Assembly (NCBI GenBank): GCA_000827325.1
Contig: KN832870.1
Span: 4,712,001-4,776,000, forward strand
Source of the DNA: Oidiodendron maius Zn
Taxonomy: Eukaryota > Ascomycota > Leotiomycetes > Myxotrichaceae
Length of the DNA: 64,000 bases
Direction: 5' to 3'
A model generated the notes under the pieces. The model had not been told where the DNA came from. It saw only the letters and a list, made by a program, of their open reading frames with translations, and did not search any database. Positions within the stretch are counted from its first letter, which is position 1. Every line of letters starts with the position of its first letter. Below, in pieces: positions 1 through 14,268 of this stretch. A program made the position numbers and the translations under genes.

Positions 1-837
1 GTTTAGATACCTTATGAACAAGGTCGAGAAGACATACGCTTCGCTCCCATCTTTCGTACACTGGGATAGTGAGCTTATCTCTTCATCAGAAGTCTCAGAT
101 CAGTCCATTTTCCGGCGACTGAGTCTCCGCCTTCAGATGTTAGAGCACAGGTTACTCCTCGAACGTTTAGCGTACAAGCAGGGACTTCAAGATGGACAGT
201 CCATGGTGAACTGTGCCAGAGAAATGCTAGAGCTCACAGTTCTCATTTGGGTCCAGAGGGACCGCTTCGTTGAACACCATCACGACTATGATGTATGTCT
301 CCTGTCCATTCTCCCTCAGTAATGAAGAGAAAATTGACTTCAACCCAGTGGATGCTAATGTGCTGGGGCGTCCCCTCCTCTGGCGTGCTCTGTGTCGAGC
401 TACTCAAACAAATGAAAGCACCTCCGGGAAAAATTCACTTACCTTGCGTCCCTCGCGCCGAGGTTGTTCAGAATCTCTCCCTCCTCATCGGGTTCTTGGA
501 ATGGGTTCGGCCCGCTGCCGGAAACTATAAACTCTGCGGGCGCATGCGGCTAGTCATCAAACGAATCCTAACTCGCATTCTCAACCCCATGACCCAACCA
601 CAGTCGATGGCGTCGTCGCAGGAATCCAATGCTCCGAATGCTGGACCCTTGCCCCAGCAGATGTTTGAACCGGCTAGTATGATGGAGCCCTTCGATAGCA
701 GCATGTTCGCTGCTGGAAGTTTCGACGATAGCCTGGAGAACCTGGACTGGTTGAACGAGATCGATTGGTCACGCGGCCCCTGGATCGATCTAGGGGGATC
801 TGGGGGACAGGACTTTGCTGCTGCGCGATGGAATTGA
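1..837 (+). CDS. Fungal transcription factor, C-terminal part (5' end outside window)
   Basis: The frame is open from base 2 and is cut by the window edge. Exons are 1-292 and 349-837, with a 56-bp intron (GTATGT...CAG). The spliced protein reads across the junction as HDYD-WMLMCWGVPS. This tail, with an amphipathic arginine/leucine-rich helix followed by the WMLMCWGVPS block and a second conserved block containing NLSLLIGFLEWV, is the usual C-terminal half of Zn2Cys6 or homeodomain-like fungal regulators (the 'fungal-specific transcription factor' region). The last 80 residues are acidic, Met/Gln/Ser-rich and carry several Trp and Asp residues, which would suit a transactivation tail. The DNA-binding domain lies outside the window, so class and target are unknown. 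The gene converges on AVL9. Confidence 0.8.
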
Positions 838-1644
838 AAGGGCGACATTAGAGATCCTATTATCAAGGGAAATAATTCTCTTAAGGAATCCGAATTATGA
901 AATCACTCTACCTGGTTCTTCCACATCGGCGCTAAGACGCTAAGGCGTCTAGACAGAAGGGCGGGACAGGTAGAGAGCTAGGACAAGCATCCTCGAGAAA
1001 ATTTGTAAGAGCATGATACACTGGGGACACGACGCAATCTACTGAGATGAGCCAAGCTAGTGTCTATTAGTGGCACTGAAATGGGAATTGGATTAAGGAA
1101 TATAGAAGGGGAAAGGGAACGGAAATGGGCAAGAGAAGGCATATGTAGCGATCATAAGAATAGATGGATGTATGTATATACGAAGTATTTAATCTCAAAA
1201 CAAGTAATACCTACAGATGGAGCACCAAGATGTGACTCAAGTGATGTAAAGTGAGAATTTTGTATATTGTTGTCAACGTCTCTACTCTATATTAGGCATC
1301 TTTCATTGTTCGTATATTTCATCCCACATATTGTATATACGCTGAACCATTTTATCCCTCCTCCTGCTTCCTTGCCTTAGCAGAGCTAGAGCCTCACAAA
1401 TGAATACAATGTAGTATAAGGTCATCAATCATGTCATATCCTTCTCATGTGATCTAATTCAGAAGCAGGAGCTCTGTTCCCTTCCAACCTCTCATTTATA
1501 TACTCGATTCCTGACTCTGGGATATCTCAAGGACTGTACCAAGCCATGCATGCAAAACTCCAACCCACTTCCCCCGAAGATCAACCATAAACCAACATCC
1601 CCCCATCATGCTTTCGTGAAGGAACTCAGAAGGACAGCAATCAA
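838..1644. other. Intergenic, convergent gene ends
   Basis: About 800 bp between two convergent stop codons. I see no gene; it should hold the two 3' UTRs. AT content rises around 1150-1450. No repeat or RNA gene was recognised. Confidence 0.5.
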
Positions 1645-4174
1645 TCACCACGGAGAAACTGGCGACGTGGCAGCAGCCTTCACTGCCTCAGCTACTGCCT
1701 CAGCTACATCCTCTGCGGACTTCGTATCCCTTTCGGTGCCAATGATGGGGGTTGAGTCTGCAGTCCATCCTGTGTGCGAGGCAGGTTCGGAATCACGGGT
1801 GGCAGATACGCTAGGTTCTAAAGCTGTTTCTGTTGCTGGTTCCGATTCTGCCGTTGGTTCTGGAATTGGAGCTGCGTCATGAGGTGCCTGGGGCTGGGTC
1901 TTGACTGGCAATTCATCTACGACTTGGTGGAATGTCAAAGGTACTGCGTGATCTGCGTGGACTTCCGCCACGTCCGTGCGAGATGTGCGTTTCGACTGGG
2001 AATTGGCTTCTGCGTCGAAGATGTTTTCCTGATAGCTCTCTTGAGTACTTGGGCGTACGGTGTCGATAGATGTTGCAGGGGTGACCGCAGTGGCTGGCTT
2101 CTCACTAGAAACTCTGACTGGAGTCGAAGGGGCGCTATCCTTCTCCTTCTTTAATGAGTTTGTTGAAACAGTCCTGCCCCACCCCGCCTTTCTCTTCTCT
2201 CCCATCCATGCGCCCCAGCTGCCTATATATGCTCCAGCCTTGCTAGTTACTGTCTGCCTCGCACCGTTTTGATCGTGTGCAGGACTGGCGGGCTGTCCAT
2301 TGGCTTCGGCTTCGCGCTTCGCTTCTTCGTGCTTCCGACGCTGACTTTCCCGAAGAGCCTCCATGTCTGCGTATAACTTGTTGAAGACCGTGCTAGCCTT
2401 CTCCCTACCGGCTTGGAGGTTCCGCCCGATGACTTCCCGGCCTACGGCAAACCGCTCATCTAAATGGAATTCCTTGACCTGCTCAGCTATCCGGCGCTGG
2501 ACATCGTCGATAGTCAGGCTACCTGCGCAGGGATGTTTGGGTTCTACAATGTCAAAGAGATGACTATCTGTGAACTTCTCCCAGATGTGATAGTTTTCTG
2601 ATTTCGACCATGCATCGATCCAGTCCATGCCGAAATCATACGCAGGGTCGCTCTCAATATGTGGTAGCACGGCCCTGGGATTTTGCGCATTGTTGACGAT
2701 ATAATTATGGCACTTAACCGCAGATATTAAGGATAGGAGGTATTCCTCGAACTGAAGGCGAATGAATTCTTCGCTTCCAACATAGCCCATGGTTTTTGGG
2801 CGCCCAGGATTTGACTCATCCCAGGTGTCATTAACAGCTTGAGTGATGAAGTCTATCCAGCGGCGATCAGCAGCTGAGAGCGAGAGAGCAGAGCGGAGGG
2901 AGGAGGAGGTAATGTTGATTGTGTCTTCGTCCAGGTTGATCAATATGTCGCTATAGCGGTCTTTCTGCTGTAGTAGAAGCGAGTTTGTCGAGCCAACAAT
3001 GTATGATTTCGTTCCATAATCCGCCAAAAGATCCAATTGCTGTAACGGGGTGTATGGACCAAAGAGACTACCCTGCGAGGGTTAGCACATATATTTAACG
3101 AGGCATTGTGTCTCTACCTTTCCAAAAATCTGTAAAGGCAGGCCCATATAGTTTAAAAGAGAATTCCTATCACTAGTTCTCAAACTCGTTGGCTTCTCCA
3201 GATTCCGAACATAATTATCCAGCTCCGGGTCCGCACAGTCCTGGAGGTTGCGTATCAAGCCTGGAATCAGGGAAATCAGAGAGAACTGCATCATGCAGAG
3301 TCTCTCACATCGCGACCCGAAGAAGAGCATCTAAAACAATCAGCATCATCCAAGCTGGATACGGCCAGTTTCAGAAACATACCTTCGGTTGTAACAGGCA
3401 GCACTTAAACAGCACCAGTGTCTGCCATCTAAACTCCTTCACCAATTCTCTTAGACTCATACCAAGATACCCCTCCCTTTCGTCCTCATGCACGTCCTCC
3501 CGTTCGCTCTCCTCGCGCAGGGACTCTTGAAAACGCCGTAAGATCTCGGTATCCGTGAACTCGCGCTGGGCAAACCACGCTGTTGTCACGACACTCAAGC
3601 GCTCACGTAGCATACCAAACTGTTGTGGCGAGTTAGCTATAACCACGACGGCTTTCTGGACAGTCGACCGCGTGACATCTGCGGGCCGCGTGAGGAGCTG
3701 CGAGGCGTCCATCTGTCGCGTGCAAGAAATGCCAAACAGAGACGTTGCAGGAGTGGATCCCCGCGCTGGGCGGAGGAGGGTGAAGTATGAGAAGTCTTCA
3801 GTAGAGCTGGTTTGTTATATTAGCGTATTATTCTCAAGCAGGGAAATTCCAAAGACTTTCGAAGGCTCCGAGGAAAAGAGACTTACGCATGCGCTCCGTC
3901 ACTCAGCGCCATGAATGGCAACAAAGACCACTCATTCTCGACCGCAGGGTCAGAACCCTCGGGAGCCCCAAACCAGGTTTCTACCTCAGGTCCTCTAATG
4001 TCATAAAGTCAGCCCAGATTAGGTACGTTGGCAGTAATATAGCGCGAAGCTTTTCAGCTACCCTGTTTAGAAAGCCAAACGAGCACGAGTGATAAAATTC
4101 CAACTATACCTTGCATGATGAAACCCTACAACCGTAACCAGCGGCACGAATACCCCTGAAGTGTTTTCTCCCAT
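1645..4174 (-). CDS. AVL9: AVL9, DENN-domain late secretory pathway protein
   Basis: Exons on the minus strand: 4174-4110, 3994-3887, 3806-3383, 3330-3118 and 3072-1645, giving 745 residues; introns are 115, 80, 52 and 45 bp, all GT-AG. The start is an ATG in good context, and the protein begins with a beta strand followed by GFHHARGPEVE, the hallmark of the AVL9/DENN family, split by intron 1. Later blocks typical of the family are LPFMALSDGAHA, GLPLQIFGKGSLFGPY-TPLQQLDLL and SYIVGSTNSLLLQQ. The last 250 residues are low complexity (Ser/Thr/Pro/Glu/Ala) and probably disordered. AVL9 proteins act in exocytic traffic from the Golgi; DENN folds often serve Rab GTPases. The function is inferred from family membership. 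Confidence 0.93.
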
Positions 4175-6523
4175 TTCCCTAGACCGTTATATCCTCTCAA
4201 TTGCCTGCTTCCGTGTACCCTCTTCTCACAAATAGCCTCCTATGCACCAAGCCTCAGAGCAATACAGTGTATATCCGCTATTACCACCAAGATATAGCGG
4301 TGTGGCACGTAGAGACCTTTCCTGCCACGGTACAGTTGTAGCTGCGACGGTATGGTTGTCTGGCTCCGAAGGCAATGGCGGTTATTCCAAATCTCCCCGC
4401 ACGGTCAATTCATGGCTCCCCTTCTCCTTATGTATCTCCCGTCACTTCCCAATACTGATGTATCCAACCGCGCTCTGTTCTGCTCCGCTAAGGGAAGCAA
4501 TCCGCCAGGAATCGTCGTAGGATTATCTCGAACGTACACCGTCCTGATATCTTGGCGCCTGATTTTGTCCGTCCCTCAGTCACTGCAGTTCTGCACCGCG
4601 CCAAACAATAGTCTTCAGGAGACGCAGCTACCCACTGAGTTCTATTCAGATCGCTCCAGAATACAGAGGGTTTCGTCTTTCTGGAGCCTTTTTTTTTTGG
4701 TAGCCCTCGAGGCGCGGAGCGGGGGGGTTTATTTACAGTAATCACAGCTAATGCGCTGGCGCGCGGGATGCAGGCGCACGAAGCAGTTAGTAGGCTAATT
4801 TTCCCACTTTTCAAGTCACCGCTCTTCATGTTTGTTTATTTGTCAGTTAATTACTTCGTAATTTCGACCTAATTATCTACACCAACTCCCGCAAATTAAG
4901 TAACTAGGATATCTAATTAAGTCTCCATCGGTATCGCCTTTGCGACATGCCGAGGTGTGCTGCTGACTCAGCAGTATATTTAGCGCACCACACCGGCGAG
5001 TATGTTACCGTAACTAAGGGCAGATAGACAGACAATTTAGCCAAACGTGAATTGTCTCTCTCTGAGTTACCTTAGGCATTAAATTGCATAAGCTCACCTA
5101 ATACTAAACACCTAAGGCAGCGATAGACAATACAGCGCGTCTCGATTTCTCGGACAATGGCGGGTTAATGGTGAAATCTCTGAGATCCTACAAAAAATAA
5201 CAATGCATCTTGAGGGCTACCAATCACATATATAGTAGTAGTTTAAACCGGTAATTATAGTTATCTAATTGAGTTAATTAATTAAGAGTATAAAGCAGCT
5301 ATAGTTTTAAATAAGAAAATTTAAAAAAAGGAGTTTGCTAAAAAGTGGGTGAGTATAAGATTCACATCATGATTAATAAGATTTGCAGTACTGTACTGTA
5401 ATAGTTAAGTTAACTAGTGCGTGGGTTTATCTTTAGCCCCCTTTATTGATGATGGCTAGATATTAAAAAAAAAAAGCAAAACAATCATTGGCCAGGCGGG
5501 GTCTCGATGAATTGAGTTCCATTTAGTATACGCAAGTAAAAATATAATGTTACGTTCGTTGGTGTAATGCAAAGATAGGGCATGTGTCAAACTCCACAAC
5601 AAGAGCTACGAATCATAGAACCACTCATACTCAACATTGCTAAGATACTGCTGCTGGTGCTATCCGTCTCGTGGCCAGGCCCAAAGCAGCATTCATCGAG
5701 ACTGCGTTGTGAACAGATATTCAAACTACAACCGCAACTCCAAGAGAGAACATGTTCTTTTCATATTTCCTTACATATCCAATCGATTTCTCGCACATCA
5801 GCGCGCACAGATTTTGTATGCTTCTGTGTTCCTCTGTATTGTGTTGTATTGTATTGTATTGTATTATACGCCAAGGGGTCAAAAATCCCCCCCAAATCCA
5901 ATCCTGCCACCCTTTGGTCTTCCATCCATCATTTCTTCAGAAAAACGCGCGCTACTTCACTTTCGCCCACCGAGAGAAATATCCATTCAACAACAAGGAG
6001 AAAGGTTAAGAACCTGCGTTTTGTTCCCCTATCCGGAAATTCCAGTATACTCGAGTGCCATCACAGCCCCGCTCCCTCCCTCCGCTCCCGCAAATCATGC
6101 TATCATGCCGTCTGTGCTGTTCCGTTTCGTACGCGCCCGACAATGCTGTGTCACCTTCTCTGTCTGTCCGGGATCAAAGGCCCAAGGTGAAATCGATAGA
6201 AGAGAGTGAGAGGAGAATTGGTGGACTGTGGTTGACAAGGGGTGCCAAAATCTATCTACCACCCCAATCCAAAATCACTGCCCACCGTTTGAGAAGCCCT
6301 CAACTGGCTGTCCAATCGCATCATTCTCGACGTTATGATAGTCCAGGATCTCGGAGTACCTGCAGGAAGAAGGAAAAAAATCTAGTCAGCCCAACAAAAT
6401 CCAACGCTGCTCTCTTATTGGTTGGAAAGGAAGAGATAGGACGAAAAATAGAAGAGAAGAGAAGTAAAGTGAAGTAAAGTGAAGAAAACGCTAAGCACAA
6501 GGCGCGAATCCCAGGAGTACTTT
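4175..6523. other. Intergenic region with an AT-rich block and a short microsatellite
   Basis: About 2.35 kb between the AVL9 start and the HOG1 stop. Roughly 4840-5580 is clearly AT-rich, with many TA dinucleotides and runs of A or T, unlike the flanks; it could be decayed repeat DNA, but no element is recognisable. 5835-5865 is an imperfect TGTAT repeat. 5900-6500 should contain the HOG1 3' UTR. The open frames here look like chance frames. Confidence 0.5.
5835..5865. repeat. Imperfect (TGTAT)n microsatellite
   Basis: About five tandem copies of a TGTAT/TGTGT pentamer, seen directly. No coding role; it lies about 0.7 kb beyond the HOG1 stop codon. Confidence 0.85.
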
Positions 6524-8018
<1,495 letters not shown>

Positions 8019-9049
8019 GTTCACCTTCACCAAATAATCTCGCTAGTAAATATACACCCGACGGTTGGAAGGGAGTACAAGAATGTCCGGCGCTCGCCGA
8101 TTGAGGTAATTCCCAGAATTCGGTTCTCCTTCGCCCTTCTGCGATCCCTTTCTCTCTCGACTACTCCTGCACTTCCTATCCCCTGTTATATGCGAGAGCG
8201 GCACGCGGTGTCCGGACGGATATCGAGTCGAATGAAGAGTGGCAGGGACGAAGGGGAGATCAGCTTGGATGCGAGCTTTGTGCGCGAGAGAGGGCCAGAT
8301 ATTACAGGTTGGAGTTGCGTAACTGAAGGTGAGGTGAGAAAGGGCCGGAGGTGGGCAGAACTAAAACGGGAGGAGGGGCTAGAGGCTAAGGTCGTAATGG
8401 CTTTTGGGCCCGCGATCATGTCAGGTTATGCCGACGGTGCTGTTTTGTGCCTCGACGCCTTAGGCATTCATGTGCTGCTCTCTGGCTGATGGGCCGGGTT
8501 CTAGAATCAGAAGGTCAATGTCCAGACTTTCGCGCCTCCTGTTCCATCCGCGGCGATGTGTACCACTGTGATGGGATTTAATTGGAATAGAGCAGGGAGT
8601 GGAGAGAGGGGGTGGAGCAGATGGTCCGGCGAGGCGAAGGAGCGAAAAGGCCATGATGGGGAGAACAGGAGACGTCATGAGCCTGGTGATTATGTAAGGA
8701 GCTGTTTGGTCAAATCTCATCCATTCATGAGAGCTGATAGGATGATAGAGGTAAATGGTTGGAAGAACGTATAAGAACACAATATATGTAGTAATCCACA
8801 ATTCATCCAGATCTCAAAATTCTCATGCTCGGAAATAGCCCCTAACTACTTCCATTGGCCAGTTGTGACAATCCAATGGAATTCGTATCATAGTATCATA
8901 GGGTACGTAGTACAGCATAGGGGTTAATCACAATCATAAAGACAGAGATTCAACCCTGGTCCAATCTGGGGCATAAACCTCTGCCTCTCGCAGCCTCAAT
9001 GTCCCTCTATCGCGCACAGCCACAAGTTAACACATTCTCATCCTCATGC
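8019..9049. other. Intergenic, HOG1 promoter side
   Basis: About 1 kb upstream of HOG1 and downstream of glycogen phosphorylase (both minus strand). It must hold the HOG1 promoter and leader and the phosphorylase 3' UTR. A short duplicated 'tatcatag' pair lies near 8886-8902. No gene is supported. Confidence 0.5.
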
Positions 9050-12000
9050 TTACGTCGACGTGTCCAGCGGCTCAATGTTCCAGATACTCTCCGCATACTC
9101 GTTGATGCAGCGATCACTGCTGAAGAAGCCCATGCGCGCCACGCTGGTGATGCACTTGGTGAGCCACTCGTCCTGGTTGCGGTATGCCTCATCCACCAGC
9201 GCCTGCGTTTGGACGTAGCTGTGGAAGTCATCCGAGACCAGGTAGTAATCGCCGTGGTCTTCGATGGCCCCAGTCAGCGCGCCGAAGGCGCCCGCATCCC
9301 CGAACATGCCATCTTTGATTGCCTCAAACACCCTCGCCAGATCTGGGTCGAGTGTGTGCTCGCCGTAGTTGTGCGCATGTCGCAAGTCCTCGACATCCTC
9401 GGCGAGGTTACCGAAGAGGAAAATATTATTCTCCCCAATCTCGCGGGTGATTTCAATCTGGTGAAGTCAGTAGATGTCTTTCATGTAGGGAATCGGAACT
9501 TACATTTGCCCCGTCGCACGTTCCAATGATCAGACCTCCATTCAGGACAAATTTCATATTCGAAGTCCCACTAGCCTCTGTCCCGGCGGTCGAGATGTGC
9601 TCGCTCACGTCACTCGCAGGAATGATGATCTCGGCCTTGGAGACGTTATAATCCTCCAAGAAGATAACCTTCAGGAGATCACCGATTTCCGGATCTGAAT
9701 TAATGACCTTACCAACACTGTTGATGAGGTGGATGATGGTCTTGGCCATCCAGTAGCCTGGGGCAGCCTTGCCGCCGAAGACGGATACGCGCGGTGCAAC
9801 GGCCTTGCGCTCTTCCGGGGTCATGGATTTGATGGTGAGGTATCTGTGGATGACTCCGAAGATGTTCATCTGCTGGCGCTTGTACTCGTGTATGCGCTTG
9901 ACCTGGATGTCAAATAGCGCAGATGGATTGACTGTCACGCCAGTCGTGGCCTTGATGTGCTTAGCAAGTCTGACCTTGTTGGCATACTTAATCTCTTGCC
10001 ACTCTTTCTTGAACTCCTTGTCGTCTGCATACTTCTCAATCTCGCCTAGGACCGTGAGGTCCTTAAGATAACCCAGTCCGCCGGTCTTGCTCGCAATCAG
10101 CTCTGAGAGACGTGGATTGGCCTGGTGCAACCAGCGTCTTGGCGTAATGCCGTTAGTGACGTTAGTGAACTTGTCAGGCCCGAAGATCTTCACGAAGTCT
10201 TTAAAGATGGTGCTCCTGATAAGGTCAGAATGCAACTCTGCCACGCCATTAACCTTGTGCGAGCCGACGATAGCCAGGTAGGCCATGCGGATCATCTTGG
10301 GCTGCGATTCCTCGATGACAGAAATCCGAGCGAGCAGTTCTCGGTCATTCGGGAACTTGCGCTCTACTGATTGCAAGAAATACAGATTTATCTCGTAGAT
10401 GATCTGTAGGTGACGAGGGAGAAGGCTCTGGAACAGAGGTACAGACCACTTCTCAAGAGCCTCAGGGAGGACAGTGTGATTTGTGTAGCCAAACTAAGCT
10501 ATTAGCTTCTCAACTTTCCAGGGAAATATCGTACTTACAGTCTTGGAAACAATCGCCCACGCCTCATCCCACTCCAGCCCTTCCAGATCAACAAGAATCC
10601 GCTGCAGCTCCACAATAGCCAGTGTGGGATGCGTATCATTCAGCTGAATGGCTACCTGGTCAGAGAACTGGTTCCAGGCACGCTTGGTCTTCTTGAAGCG
10701 GCGCACAATATCGTACAGTGAAGCTGCAACCCAGAAGTACTGCTGCTTCAGCCGAAGTTCCTTGCCCCGGTCGAGGTTGTCATTGGGGTAGAGGACCGCG
10801 CTGATTGTCTCGGCGCGCTGTTGATCGGCAACGGAGCTTTCATAGTCGCCACTGTTGAACTTCTGGAAGTCGAATTCTCCGCTGGCGGCCTTACTAGACC
10901 AGAGACGCAAGTTGTTGGTAGAGGGGGTGTCGAAGCCTGGGATAGGCACGTCGTAGGCGACGGCTCTGACAATTTCACCTCCTTCCCAGACGGTGACCTG
11001 CTTTCCATTCTCATCCTGATACTTCTTGGTCGTGCCGTGAAATTGAATCTTGAAAGCAATTAGTTCAACACTCACAGCCTATTAAGTGCACTCACATCGA
11101 CAACGATATCATGTCTCGGGAACTCCCAGGGGTTGAAGTCCAGCCAGTAATCCGGCACCTCTACCTGATACCCATCAATGATCTCCTGCTTGAAGATACC
11201 ATACCGGTATCTCAGGCCATATCCCCAGGCCGGGTAGTTCAAGGATGCCAGAGAGTCTAGGAAGCAAGCAGCCAGGCGTCCTAGGCCGCCGTTCCCGAGC
11301 GCAGCATCATGCTCTTGCTCAATGACATCTTCGATCCGGAAACCCAGATCCGAGAGGCCCTCTGTACAGTATCTGTTAGCATAAATCATTTCATATCATC
11401 ACACTCCATGTATATCCGAACGCATATCTCGTTCTTCCCACCATCTATATCATATATCTGGAAACAGAGCGAACTCACCTTTAGCAACACCCTTCAATCC
11501 CACGTTCAGCATCGCATTATCCAATGCCCTTCCCATCAAGAACTCCAGAGACAGATAGTACACCCTCTTTCCATCTACTATGGTCTGGCGCTGCTGCGTG
11601 CGGTTCCATTCCGTGATCAAGCGATCGCGGAAGGCGAGAGAGGCTGCAGCATAGGCGGCCGTCTCGTCACAATTGAAAATACTGCGGGCGAGCGTGGTCT
11701 CGACGTGGCGTACGACATCGCGCTCGAAGTCCTCGACATTGGAGAAGGGCTGCGTGGCGAACTTCTTCCATGCTGCGCGCTGAGGTTCGGGGATGGATGC
11801 TGGGAGATGAGGATGTTAGCAATAGCTAATAGCTTTCGTTTAGTTCTCAAACGCTCAATTCAGCTCGCCCGCTCCATCTACTTCAATGTCTTATTTCAAG
11901 GCTCCAATCTTACTTTATCCAGTCCACGGACCCCCCCCTCTCAACCACAAAATGGAAAGATTGCGGCAAGCAAAGAAAACACAAACCTTCCACACTCTTA

Positions 12001-12140
12001 ATCTCTCCTGCCCCCAGTCCGGTCACAGTACGCTTATGCTTCGGCCTCGACAGCCCTGGCGGTCCCACCGGGCCTTGCAGGTCGGTGATCGGAGCGCCGG
12101 TAGAGGGGCGTCGTTGCCTTGGGGTCGCGGGATTGGACAT
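9050..12140 (-). CDS. GPH1: Glycogen phosphorylase
   Basis: Exons: 12140-11987, 11799-11479, 11361-11096, 11048-10539, 10493-9504 and 9457-9050, coding for 882 residues, the normal size for a fungal alpha-glucan phosphorylase. It releases glucose-1-phosphate from glycogen using pyridoxal phosphate. The PLP signature EASGTSNMK is intact with the Schiff-base lysine at about residue 731, followed by GTCDGAN. Other conserved blocks are [42 protein letters not shown] and [14 protein letters not shown]. The N-terminal extension contains KHKRTVTG shortly before IKSVE, placed like the regulatory phosphorylation segment of fungal phosphorylases; that equivalence is inferred. Five short introns (187, 117, 47, 45 and 46 bp). 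Confidence 0.97.
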
Positions 12141-14268
12141 CTCGTATGCTGCTATGTTCTTCGTCTGGTCTTTAGGCAGGGTTGGGATATGGTTATCTGA
12201 CCGCGCATTCGGTCAGTGAGTGGATGGGAGAATGGAAGGAAGAGGCAGATAAGAGATGAGATCCCCACCAAACCCACACTCACAGGATGATTGCACGCCG
12301 AATTGTGCAGAGCAACTCAGAAGATTGATCGTGTCGTGGCGGACTATCTCTCCCTCTTCGCCGGCGATGCGGGGTCTTCTTCCCAATTGAGGTAAGTGCT
12401 TCCTCCGTTGGGCAATATTTCAATCTTCTCACGACAGGTCTGATACCGATAAAGAAAGAGAGCAATCTCAATCTCAATCTCGCACCGTTATAAGAGGAAA
12501 GTAAAACGTGAAGTAGAGTAAGGGAAGCAAATCCTCCCGGTTGCGGCACGCGGTGAAGGAGGTGTCCTGGCCCAAGCTACCGTACCCAAGCTCGCCCTCA
12601 ACCCCTCGTATCAGCGTATCGTCTTGTCAGGTCCCTGCAGGGAAGTCGCAGACCGACAACCAATCAGCCAATCAGCCAATCAGTCCATTAACCAACCAAC
12701 AAAAGACTTCCAAGTCTTAGAGCTCAATGGTCTGGACTCTGCTTATCTCAGCCGAACGCATCAAGCACGAACAAGTTTATAATCCTTCTTCAAGGGGGGG
12801 CCAATTGTTGAGGGACATATAATACATGGAACCAGAGAGATGAGAGAGAAGATTCAGGTCTCTTATAACCCCACCCCTCCCCTTCTCGAATCGCCATGGC
12901 AGAAGGTGAAAAATGCAAGCTGTTCCCGTGTGCTCAGCCTGCCCAACCCTCACCCTTGAGATGGATGCCATGACGTCTGTGGCACGCTGGCCGGATGCCT
13001 GTAAAGGTGCAAGATCACCGGATCTATGCCCCCTCGCTGCTCTTTCCACCTCGCGTTGGCCCTTTCCTCTGTATGCTTTCATGTGCATTCTGCATTTACA
13101 CGCATGGAAATTTCCATGGCGTTCGATCCCGTGCTCATAATGAGCATGTAACCAGAGCTATGCGGTGCACAATTGCTGTACCCCGCACAGCAATTACGCC
13201 AACTCACATATGCTACGAAATGCGCTGAAAAGAGAGCTGTATTCTCATCATGTGTGCTATTGCATTGCATCTCGTCCCGTGATGGCGACGTACAAATGAA
13301 AGGAGGCCTGCACCCAATTGGAATTAACCCTCGCTGGAAATTATGTCCAAATATCATCTAGATTTCATACGATGGAGATAAGCTAAGATGCCTAGTTATT
13401 GTGATAAATTAGACATTCATATATCTTAGAAATATACCCTCAGAAAACACCGCAGGCATGACTTCTTACCTCAGCGAAAATATTTGGGGAAATAGAATTT
13501 GCGCCCCTGTGTCTTTGCAAAGACATCAAAAACGCTATCTACTTCAGACCTGTTCGAGTACCAGTTACATATATGGCACAGCTCTCCTTTCCCACCTGCC
13601 CCCTAACCCCACCCCCCCCCCCCTACGTGAGTTAAAAGCAGTAGTTGGTAGTATTTTGGTTTACGTAGCGGTAGTAGTATAATAATACGCCTCAAGTTTC
13701 TCGGAACGCAACGCGTTGATTGGCCTAGCTTAACATCATGTCATGCTCCCCTCCACTGCTGCAATATTCCCCAAATTCCCGTAGCTCCATAATTGTCATA
13801 CCTCAATATTCCATGAACCTACTATCCACACATACGTCACTTTCTTCCATTCTCCATTGCATCCTCCCTTTTGAGATTATATCAAATGAGTGCGTTGCTC
13901 CTGCCTCCGCCCTGCATCCCAATCCGGCCGAGCGTGCTCTGCTCGCTACCTCGCGGTAGAATAGAAGTAGGGGTCGCGCCCAAATATCTCAAGCGACGGT
14001 CCTGTTTCCACATAATCTAAACCGGGTGGGCGTGGGTGCGCTCTTTGCACCGCTATTGTCGGTCGCAGCCAGTCTCTACCGCCCCGTTCTGATTTGAAAG
14101 ACAGACAAGCTACTCCCGAACTCCATGTATGATTCCCGGCATCAACGCCCGCTCCGCCTGAAAGGGGAGGAGAGTGCTCAAAAAGACCCCCAAAAATATG
14201 TAAATAAATTAACAGTTATAAAAAAAAATATGGGGACGTTCATTTCGTGATATTAATTTCGGCGTGTC
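12141..14268. other. Intergenic, glycogen phosphorylase promoter side
   Basis: About 2.1 kb. The part near 12141-12700 is the likely promoter and leader of glycogen phosphorylase and holds the CCAAT array described separately, an AATCTC triple repeat near 12466 and a CCCCT stress-element-like core at 12602-12606. A 13-C run lies near 13608-13622. 13900-14268 should contain the 3' end of the G-alpha transcript. No gene recognised. Confidence 0.5.
12660..12683 (+). promoter_or_regulatory. Three perfect tandem CCAATCAG units (CCAAT-box array)
   Basis: Units at 12660-12667, 12668-12675 and 12676-12683 are identical. They lie 520 bp upstream of the glycogen phosphorylase ATG. CCAAT is the recognition core of the HAP/CBC (AnCF) complex in fungi; the repeat itself is seen directly, the binding is inference. 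Confidence 0.55.

Noticed and set aside
5582-6209. Overlapping frames of about 190-200 codons on the plus strand downstream of HOG1
   Set aside because: Several frames overlap each other across a microsatellite, with no family motif and no splice support.
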